Origin: an uncultured Desulfovibrionaceae bacterium
GTDB taxonomy: Bacteria > Desulfobacterota > Desulfovibrionia > Desulfovibrionales > Desulfovibrionaceae
Assembly: GCA_947074125.1 (NCBI GenBank)
Contig: CAMTOM010000132.1
Span: 1 to 5,227, forward strand
Direction: 5' to 3'
Length of the DNA: 5,227 nucleotides
The notes beneath the pieces were generated by a model, which made no database searches, was not told the origin of the DNA, and saw only the letters and a program-made list of their open reading frames with translations. A program made the translations under genes and the position numbers. Shown here in pieces: positions 1 to 5,227 of the stretch. Each line of letters opens with the position of its first letter. Position 1 is the first letter of the stretch.

Positions 1-1250
1 ATATTGGTGGCATTTTTGTGCCAGCGGGATTGTTGCGCGTTGTAGAAGATGGGCGTTTTTCTGTGTGGCGATTTCAGTATGGCAATCGTTATCTTTTGCG
101 CGATGATGCTGTGCCTGTTGATCCTGTAAGTCTTCCTCTGAGTGGAGCGCAGGGCAAGATTTTTGATAGTGCGGGAGGCGAGCTTTTTGGTGGGGTGCGT
201 GATGCGGCACCGGATGCCTGGGGGCGTCATGTTCTTGACAGAGCCGCAGAAGAGAAAGGGCATGGGCATCTGGAAGAGTTCGACTATGTGATGCTGGCAG
301 GCTCAGAGCGTACGGGTGCTTTGGGTTTTGGGAGTGCTCCAGGGGTATTGTCGTTCTTGGATGTGCCTGCATGGAGAAGTATTGCGGGCTCGCATCTTGA
401 GGGTGGTGAACTGCCTTTAGAGGATCTTCTTTTCGCAGCAGACAGGGTTGAGGATGAAATGGAACTTGGGGAGCCTTTTCGCCGTTTTTTTGTGCGTGGT
501 TCTTCTCTTGGGGGTGCGCGTCCCAAGGCTGCTGTGACCTATCAGGGTCAGAAGTGGATTGCCAAGTTTGACAGGCGGCGTGAGGCATGGCCAACGTGCT
601 GTATCGAACATGCGACCATGCGTTTGGCGGCTTTGTGTGGTATACGAGTGCCTGTGACACAGATTGTTCCGGTGATGGATAGAAAGGTTTTGCTGGTTGC
701 GCGCTTTGATAGAGAAGGAGAATATCGTATTCCCTTTATCTCTGCGGTCACCCTACAAGGCTTGACCCAGAAGGATGCGGAGCGGGGAGGCTCCTATTTG
801 GAACTGGCGCAGGCTATGCGGCGGCACACTTCTGTTCGCATGTTGCGGCAGGATCTGGAAGAGCTTTTTCGAAGGATGCTTGTGAATATTTGCTGTCACA
901 ATACCGATGACCATTTGCGCAACCACGGTTTTTTGTATGTGGATGGCGAATGGCGGCTCTCTCCTGTATATGATGTGGTACCGCAGCCAGTTATGGGGGA
1001 GGATGAAAGACGGCTTTTTTTACGTGTGGGTGCAGAGGGGCGCAAAGCAACATTGCAAAATGCTCTTTCCGAATGCACTCAGTTTGGCCTTTCGCATGAG
1101 CGGGCTGTGGCGATTGTGAGAGAAGTACAGATGACAATACAGCAGCATTGGGAACGTGTATTTATGGAGGCAGGGCTTTCTGAGCGCGTGATGTCTGATA
1201 TGCGTGAAAGCTTTAGCGAAGGGCTGTCTTCATTTCATCATGAAGCATAA
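1..1250 (+). CDS. HipA-family serine/threonine kinase (type II toxin-antitoxin toxin), 5' end outside window
   Basis: HipA-like kinase; family members phosphorylate cytoplasmic targets (E. coli HipA modifies glutamyl-tRNA synthetase) and are usually restrained by a HipB-type DNA-binding antitoxin. Numbering is from the GTG at 18. An N-terminal HipA subdomain covers about residues 1-110. The kinase core follows: Gly-rich loop RGSSLGGARPK (160-170), in which S163 aligns with the autophosphorylated Ser150 of E. coli HipA; ATP-binding lysine in IAKF (K183); ARFDR (228-232); catalytic loop NTDDHLRNHG (295-304) with D297 and N302; metal-binding Asp in SPVYD (D319). All key residues are present, so the kinase looks intact. 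The frame is open to the left edge (I-G-G-I-F before V18), and that stretch fits the family's N-terminal strand, so the true start is probably upstream. GTG 18 has a GGTGG seven bases before it and remains an alternative start. No HipB gene is visible; it could lie to the left. Stop TAA at 1248-1250. The target is unknown. Confidence 0.88.
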   Translation, partial: IGGIFVPAGLLRVVEDGRFSVWRFQYGNRYLLRDDAVPVDPVSLPLSGAQGKIFDSAGGELFGGVRDAAPDAWGRHVLDRAAEEKGHGHLEEFDYVMLAGSERTGALGFGSAPGVLSFLDVPAWRSIAGSHLEGGELPLEDLLFAADRVEDEMELGEPFRRFFVRGSSLGGARPKAAVTYQGQKWIAKFDRRREAWPTCCIEHATMRLAALCGIRVPVTQIVPVMDRKVLLVARFDREGEYRIPFISAVTLQGLTQKDAERGGSYLELAQAMRRHTSVRMLRQDLEELFRRMLVNICCHNTDDHLRNHGFLYVDGEWRLSPVYDVVPQPVMGEDERRLFLRVGAEGRKATLQNALSECTQFGLSHERAVAIVREVQMTIQQHWERVFMEAGLSERVMSDMRESFSEGLSSFHHEA

Positions 1251-1275
1251 TCTTTGGCTTTGTGCGTAGTCGCTG

Positions 1276-2352
1276 TTATTTGTTTTGCGAAGGCTTGCCC
1301 ATGTTACCTGTCAGGCCATGCCAGAGGGCTTTTATGACCAGTCCTGTGCGTGTGATCTGTCCTCGGCGAATCCTGTTGAGCCAGACGCCAGCAAAGCTGA
1401 GTATCAGTATGGGAAGGGATGCGGGATAAAATGTGCGTATGCAATATGCCCGATTGCGCAATGAGAGATAGTCTATCAATAAGGAACGTTCTGGTGTCGT
1501 TGCGTGTTGCGGGCTGTCTGTGGCGTGGGAGGAAGAGCGGGAGCTTGCCCCCTCTTTATGGCAGACAAGACTGTCCTGAGCCCAGGCCAGCGCATAGTTT
1601 TTCTGGCGCGCCATGAGAGAAAAAGCGACATCCTCATAGTAAAGGAAATATTCTTCTGGCAGGCATCCGGCATTTTCCAGGACTTCCCGTCGCAAGAGGA
1701 GGGATGCGCCAACGATATACTCCAGCTCCTGTTCTATCTGTGTGACACTTGCCTGCATGGCAGCATCGAGTGAAATACTTTCCAGTATATGATGGCTTGC
1801 GCCAGTCCAGCGGGAAAATGTGCCTCCGGCAGCGCATTGAAGCGTGTTCTTTGGGTGCGTGCACAGAAGGGTTGAACCACAGAGTCCAGCATGTGGCAGG
1901 GTATTGAGGCGCGCACAGAGCGTATCCAGTGCCAGGCGGTCTGGCAGGGTATCATTATTGAGCAGCCAGAAGGCGCGACAGGAGGTGCGTTGCAGGGCGA
2001 GGCGAAGAGCGGCATTGTTGCCCCCTGAAAAACCTGTGTTGTCAGGAAGCTCCAGTAAGATATTGCCATCGAGGGCTGTGTGCTGGGGGAGGCTGACAGG
2101 GTTTTGCATACGCAAGAGTGACGTATGATTTGTGGCGGTGAGCTGTTCCCAGCCGTGTTGCAGAGCCTGCCGGTGTTGTGGCGCGGAGCCATTATCAACG
2201 ACAATAATGCAGTGTGGCGGATGCGCAAGATGCTGTAGCGCAGCAAGACAGTCCAGTGTATCGGAAGGCTCCTGATAGTTGACCAGTATGATGGCGCACT
2301 CTGAGGCATTCAGGGGCGGGGTATGTGAAGTTGTTTGCGCGCTAGCCGTCAT
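1276..2352 (-). CDS. Family 2 glycosyltransferase, WbbL/rhamnosyltransferase-like
   Basis: Probably transfers a sugar from a nucleotide-sugar donor to a lipid-linked glycan or polysaccharide at the cytoplasmic face of the inner membrane. Numbering is from ATG 2352 (358 residues). The GT-A fold runs from about residue 18: AIILVNY (20-26), the donor-site motif VVDNGS (51-56), NTGFSGGNN (105-113), the DXD-like metal site LLNNDT (130-135), VGAS (214-217), the acceptor/catalytic segment YYEDVAFSLMAR (238-249), and H265. The C-terminal HGLTGNMGK (345-353) is also typical of this subfamily. The usual second Asp of the EDxD motif is Ala243. Residues 271-290 are Ser/His/Thr-rich and look like a loop insertion. 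ATG 2352 overlaps the upstream exporter gene's stop by 11 bases, which suggests translational coupling. An in-frame ATG at 2415 would add 21 residues and has an AAGGTG ten bases upstream; the start is therefore uncertain. The exact donor and acceptor cannot be read from sequence, and rhamnose is only suggested by the nearby rfbA. Confidence 0.9.
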   Translation of the reverse strand: MTASAQTTSHTPPLNASECAIILVNYQEPSDTLDCLAALQHLAHPPHCIIVVDNGSAPQHRQALQHGWEQLTATNHTSLLRMQNPVSLPQHTALDGNILLELPDNTGFSGGNNAALRLALQRTSCRAFWLLNNDTLPDRLALDTLCARLNTLPHAGLCGSTLLCTHPKNTLQCAAGGTFSRWTGASHHILESISLDAAMQASVTQIEQELEYIVGASLLLRREVLENAGCLPEEYFLYYEDVAFSLMARQKNYALAWAQDSLVCHKEGASSRSSSHATDSPQHATTPERSLLIDYLSLRNRAYCIRTFYPASLPILILSFAGVWLNRIRRGQITRTGLVIKALWHGLTGNMGKPSQNK

Positions 2353-4174
2353 TCGTGTTGTGGTGGGAACTGTGTTGTGTATGCGCTGTAGCGTGTGCGT
2401 CGAGAAAAGCGGCATATTCTGGGAGCACCTTGTCTGGTGTGCCTTCCATGCGGACGATTCCTTTGTCTATCCAGTAAATATAGTCACAGCCCTGTACGGT
2501 AGAAAGGCGGTGAGCGATCAGGACAACTGTCATATGCGCGCGCAAGTGATAGATGGTTTCTTGAATGGCGTTTTCTGTGGCGCCGTCCAGTGCGCTGGTT
2601 GCTTCGTCAAAGAGAAGAAGCTGGGGGTCGCGATACAGTGCTCTTGCGATACCCACACGCTGGATCTGACCACCGGAAAGGCGTGCGCCACGTTCGCCAA
2701 GAATCGTTTCCATACCTTTGGGGAGATTGGACATGAAGTCAATGGAAGCCAGTTCACAGCTACGCTGGAGCCTTTGTGTGTCTATTTCCTTGCCCCAGTC
2801 GCTGAAAGCAATGTTTTCTGCCAGGGAGGCATCAAAAAGATAGAGATGTTGTGGCACATAGCCGATATTGAGACATTGATTTTGCGGGCTTAACACCGTT
2901 CCATCAACAAGAACACTGCCCTCTTGCGGATGAAAAAGACCTGTGATGACATTGACGAGGCTGCTTTTCCCTGATCCTGAAAGTCCCACAAGGCCTACCA
3001 TTTTACCTGCGGGGATGGTGAGTGAAATATTTTTTAGAGCGGGACTTGATGCTGTGGGATAGGTAAAGCTGATATTGCTAAGTTCAATTTTTTCGGTGAA
3101 GGGGAGGATGTTTCGCGGCGCCAGATCTTCTACGACGGGTGTTTCTTCAAAGGCTTTTTGGAGGCGCTCGATATAGGAAAGATGACCGCGCAAAAAGAGG
3201 TTGGCACCGAGAGCCTTGTTCGCTGCGGGGAGCAGGCGCCATGAAACGGCTGCCAGCAGCATGATTGTGCCAGCGACTGTGGCGCTGTTTTCTCCTGAAA
3301 AAGCCAGTATGAACAGGACACTTAACAGAATAAGCAAGCCTGTACTTTCCAGCACCCATTGGGGGAGAGGATAGAAGAGTTGCTGTATGCTGGCAGCATA
3401 GCTATGCGGTTTGACAAATACCCGTAACATTCGGGTGGCTTCTTCTTTTTTATTATAAATAATAATATCGTTAATGCTGTGCAGGCTTTGCATGGTAACG
3501 CGGGCACTTTGTCGTTCCAGGTCTGCGACGGTCTCACCAAAGCGATGTGCTCTGTTTTTTGAGTAGCGATACAGGCACCATGCGAGGGTGCCAATGGAGG
3601 CGAAGAGAATAAGGGACATGCCAGGAGAAAAGAAAAAGGCGCTGCCGATCAGGAAAAAGGCAATGATTGCCTGTGAGAGCGTGAGTTGTAGCTGTAAAAT
3701 AAACATGGCAATTTGCGAGCGCCAGCCAAGGTAGAGCTGCAATTCTGCCGAATTCTGCTGTAAATGCCAGGTATAGGGTGCGCGTAAATAATTGCTGAAA
3801 AGCTTGCAGGAGATATCCCACGCAACTCTTTGGGAAAAGTAGTGTTGTGCCCATGTTACATAGGCCAGAAAGATATTTTTAAGGAGAGTGGAAAGGGCAA
3901 CACCGGTCATGATGAGCATGAGCGTCTGAAGTACGAGGGGGATGCTGTCGGGAAAAGGAGAATAGTGCAGGATGCGATTGAAGATGGGAAATTTTTGTAA
4001 TGTTTCTGGTGATGACATGCCCACGCCAAGAAGTGAGATGGAGGCTGCTACCGCCATTTCCAGAAAACCCAGAATAATAGCCCATACGCAGAGTAGGGCA
4101 AAAGAGCGGCGTTGTGACGTCGAGGCATGATGGAAAAGAAATTTTGCGACAGAAAGAACACGGCGTTTTGTCAT
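2342..4174 (-). CDS. ABC exporter half-transporter, PglK-like lipid-linked oligosaccharide flippase
   Basis: A fused membrane and ATPase half-transporter that should work as a homodimer in the inner membrane. Hydrophobic segments at about residues 24-50, 78-104, 155-180, 185-203, 273-292 and 298-316 form the exporter membrane domain. The ATPase domain starts near 360: Walker A GLSGSGKSS (397-405), Q-loop YVPQ (439-442), signature LSGGQ (499-503), Walker B LLLFDE (519-524), D-loop SALD (527-530) and H-loop H555. The active site is complete. Resemblance to Campylobacter PglK includes the overall length, the segment WRLLPAANK (312-320; PglK has YRLMPSAN) and a 50-77 loop between the first two membrane segments where PglK has its external helix. 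With a glycosyltransferase beside it, flipping of a lipid-linked glycan is the best guess; MsbA-like lipid export is the alternative. ATG 4174 is the only ATG after the in-frame stop at 4232-4234, and no clear Shine-Dalgarno precedes it. The C-terminal tail (594-605) carries five histidines. Confidence 0.92.
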   Translation of the reverse strand: MTKRRVLSVAKFLFHHASTSQRRSFALLCVWAIILGFLEMAVAASISLLGVGMSSPETLQKFPIFNRILHYSPFPDSIPLVLQTLMLIMTGVALSTLLKNIFLAYVTWAQHYFSQRVAWDISCKLFSNYLRAPYTWHLQQNSAELQLYLGWRSQIAMFILQLQLTLSQAIIAFFLIGSAFFFSPGMSLILFASIGTLAWCLYRYSKNRAHRFGETVADLERQSARVTMQSLHSINDIIIYNKKEEATRMLRVFVKPHSYAASIQQLFYPLPQWVLESTGLLILLSVLFILAFSGENSATVAGTIMLLAAVSWRLLPAANKALGANLFLRGHLSYIERLQKAFEETPVVEDLAPRNILPFTEKIELSNISFTYPTASSPALKNISLTIPAGKMVGLVGLSGSGKSSLVNVITGLFHPQEGSVLVDGTVLSPQNQCLNIGYVPQHLYLFDASLAENIAFSDWGKEIDTQRLQRSCELASIDFMSNLPKGMETILGERGARLSGGQIQRVGIARALYRDPQLLLFDEATSALDGATENAIQETIYHLRAHMTVVLIAHRLSTVQGCDYIYWIDKGIVRMEGTPDKVLPEYAAFLDAHATAHTQHSSHHNTNDG

Positions 4175-4248
4175 ACGTCGTATTGTTATAAGGACTCTTG
4201 AGGAGAGTTCTTTCTGGTAAAGGGAGTTGTGTCATTGCGTCAGTAGAG

Positions 4249-4318
4249 CTAATGTTTTGTCGGCATTAGTGTGTCACATCTGGTCTATATTTCTTTATTT
4301 ATATCATTAGCGTTTTGT
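4249..4318. repeat. CTAATG/CATTAG hexamer repeats in the divergent intergenic region, possible operator
   Basis: CTAATG (4249-4254) and CATTAG (4264-4269) form a perfect 6-bp inverted repeat around a 9-base spacer. A third copy, CATTAG, is at 4305-4310. The heptamer GTTTTGT follows or overlaps two of the copies (4254-4260 and 4312-4318). The third copy lies in the spacer of the candidate minus-strand promoter, so a regulator bound there could block transcription of the exporter gene. No binding protein can be named from the sequence, and the short inverted repeat could occur by chance. Confidence 0.4.
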
Positions 4319-4325
4319 AGCACAA
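4298..4325 (-). promoter_or_regulatory. Candidate sigma70-type promoter for the exporter/glycosyltransferase unit
   Basis: On the minus strand, TTGTGC (4325-4320) is followed after 16 bases by TATAAA (4303-4298). The -10 box matches the consensus at five of six positions and the -35 box at three of six. Transcription would begin near 4291 and leave a leader of roughly 117 bases before ATG 4174. A second -10-like TATAAC (4190-4185) lies ten bases before that ATG but has no matching -35 box. This is a visual match only, in an AT-rich stretch. Confidence 0.35.
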
Positions 4326-4367
4326 AGTAAATCCTATGAACATTAACTTATGAAGATGGAACTATAC

Positions 4368-5227
4368 ATGACAGCGTGGAAAGGTATTATTTTGGCGGGT
4401 GGATCAGGGACACGTCTGTATCCTCTGACATTGAGTGTGAGCAAGCAGCTCATGCCCATTTATGACAAACCAATGATATATTATCCGCTCTCTATTATGA
4501 TGCTGGCTGGTATACGTGATATTGCGATTATATCGACGCCGGAGCATCTGCCCCTGTTTAAGGAATTGTTGGGAGATGGAAGTCAGTGGGGATGCCATTT
4601 GGAGTATGTGGAGCAGCCGAAACCAGAGGGGCTTGCCCAGGCATTTTTGCTGACGGAAGATTTTATTGCCGGACATAATGTCTGTTTGATTCTTGGGGAT
4701 AATATTTTCTTCGGGCATGGGATGGACAAGTTGCTGGATAATGCCATGCAGCGTACGGATGGTGCGACAGTTTTTGGCTACCATGTGAGTGACCCTGAGC
4801 GTTATGGTGTTGTGGAATTTGATACGAATGGCAAGGCGCTTAGCATTGAGGAAAAGCCAGAGCATCCGCGTTCAAATTATGCGGTAACGGGTTTGTATTT
4901 CTATGATCGTAATGTGCTGCCCATTGCCAAGGCGATCAAGCCTTCTGCGAGAGGCGAGCTGGAAATCACTGATGTGAACAATGTATATTTGCGCGAAGGC
5001 TCACTCAATGTGGAAATCATGGGACGTGGTATTGCCTGGCTGGATACGGGCACGCATGATTCTCTTTTGGCGGCGAGCAGTTTTGTGCAGTCAGTGGAAA
5101 CGCGGCCGGGGCTGAGAGTGGGATGTATTGACGAAGTAGCATGGCGCAAGGGCATTGTTGATGCGGATCCGGTACGGCATGTCGCGCGCACTTCGTTGAA
5201 AGCGAACTGCGGCGCGGCTTTTTTTGG
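4368..5227 (+). CDS. rfbA: Glucose-1-phosphate thymidylyltransferase (dTDP-glucose pyrophosphorylase), 3' end outside window
   Basis: Cytoplasmic enzyme (RfbA/RmlA) joining dTTP and glucose-1-phosphate to give dTDP-glucose and pyrophosphate, the first step towards dTDP-L-rhamnose and other dTDP-deoxysugars of surface glycans. The 286 complete codons visible show nucleotide-binding GGSGTRLYP (11-19) with R16, SKQLMPIYDKPMIYYPL (25-41), LGDN (109-112) with Mg-binding D111, SDPERYGVVEFD (141-152), EEKP (161-164) with K163, GLYFYD (175-180), ARGELEITD (194-202) and WLDTGTH (224-230) with D226. These match the catalytic residues known from Pseudomonas RmlA (R15, D110, K162, D225), offset by one. 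Family length is about 290-293 residues, so only a few codons and the stop are missing. ATG 4368 is preferred because the protein then opens MTAWKGIILAGG and a weak GATGGA lies seven bases upstream. In-frame ATGs at 4350 and 4356 are alternatives. It is divergent from the exporter gene; other dTDP-sugar genes would be expected to the right. Confidence 0.96.
   Translation, partial: MTAWKGIILAGGSGTRLYPLTLSVSKQLMPIYDKPMIYYPLSIMMLAGIRDIAIISTPEHLPLFKELLGDGSQWGCHLEYVEQPKPEGLAQAFLLTEDFIAGHNVCLILGDNIFFGHGMDKLLDNAMQRTDGATVFGYHVSDPERYGVVEFDTNGKALSIEEKPEHPRSNYAVTGLYFYDRNVLPIAKAIKPSARGELEITDVNNVYLREGSLNVEIMGRGIAWLDTGTHDSLLAASSFVQSVETRPGLRVGCIDEVAWRKGIVDADPVRHVARTSLKANCGAAFF

Larger units (their letters stand above)
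4175..4367. promoter_or_regulatory. Divergent intergenic region between the exporter gene and rfbA
   Basis: This 193-bp AT-rich gap must carry promoters for both directions unless rfbA is read from elsewhere. The minus-strand candidate and the hexamer repeats are listed separately. For rfbA the only promoter-like element I see is TATATT (4286-4291), five of six matches to a -10 box, with no convincing -35 box at normal spacing. No riboswitch, terminator hairpin or small gene is apparent. Confidence 0.5.

Noticed and set aside
1734..2309. 191-codon open frame on the minus strand
   Set aside because: It is another frame of the glycosyltransferase gene with no family motifs; the overlapping frame has the complete set.
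2279..2893. 204-codon open frame on the plus strand
   Set aside because: It lies antisense across the end of the exporter and start of the glycosyltransferase genes. The translation has no recognisable domain, while the opposite strand carries full ABC motifs over the same bases.
3879..4235. 118-codon minus-strand frame starting in the intergenic region, a possible upstream leader gene
   Set aside because: It runs mostly inside the exporter gene in another frame, has no Shine-Dalgarno before its ATG, and its translation shows no domain or membrane segment pattern.
4227..4255. TTGTGT-N17-TAATGT as a promoter for rfbA
   Set aside because: The -10 element matches the consensus at only about three of six positions, so I did not list it as a feature.
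4404..4865. 153-codon open frame on the minus strand
   Set aside because: It is antisense to rfbA, whose frame shows all catalytic motifs across this stretch.
4901..5191. 96-codon open frame on the minus strand
   Set aside because: It is antisense to the rfbA C-terminal half and has no supporting motif or ribosome binding site.
1..5227. A new defence or mobile system centred on the HipA-family gene
   Set aside because: The other three genes are ordinary polysaccharide biosynthesis and export genes. I see no transposase, integrase, terminal repeats, attachment site, nuclease or CRISPR-like repeats that would support such a system.

Overview
The window looks like part of a cell-surface polysaccharide locus of a Gram-negative bacterium, next to a HipA-family kinase gene. 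The proteins resemble those of alphaproteobacteria, and acetic acid bacteria (Acetobacteraceae) of moderate GC are my best guess. That guess comes from protein style and composition only, and no rRNA or other marker gene is present to settle it.

Layout from left to right. (1) A plus-strand HipA-family Ser/Thr kinase gene ends at 1250; its first codons probably lie before the window. (2) After only 25 bp, a convergent minus-strand gene for a WbbL-like family 2 glycosyltransferase (1276-2352, or 2415 with a longer start). (3) Overlapping it by 11 bases, a minus-strand gene for a 610-residue ABC exporter half-transporter (2342-4174) that resembles PglK, the flippase for lipid-linked oligosaccharides. 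(4) A 193-bp divergent intergenic region (4175-4367) with a candidate minus-strand promoter and a set of CTAATG/CATTAG hexamers. (5) A plus-strand rfbA/rmlA gene, glucose-1-phosphate thymidylyltransferase, which runs off the right edge and lacks only its last few codons.

Taken together, RfbA makes dTDP-glucose, the entry point to dTDP-L-rhamnose and related sugars. The glycosyltransferase probably adds a sugar to a growing glycan on the cytoplasmic face, and the ABC protein probably flips the lipid-linked product across the inner membrane. The glycosyltransferase and exporter genes form one transcription unit, divergent from rfbA. The HipA-family gene points towards this cluster and has no evident functional link to it.

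The four genes fill nearly the whole window. All four belong to known families with their key motifs present. I see no tRNA, rRNA, CRISPR array, insertion sequence or clearly new system. The main points of interest are the coupled flippase/glycosyltransferase pair, the hexamer repeats between the divergent genes, and a strand composition skew that ignores gene direction.
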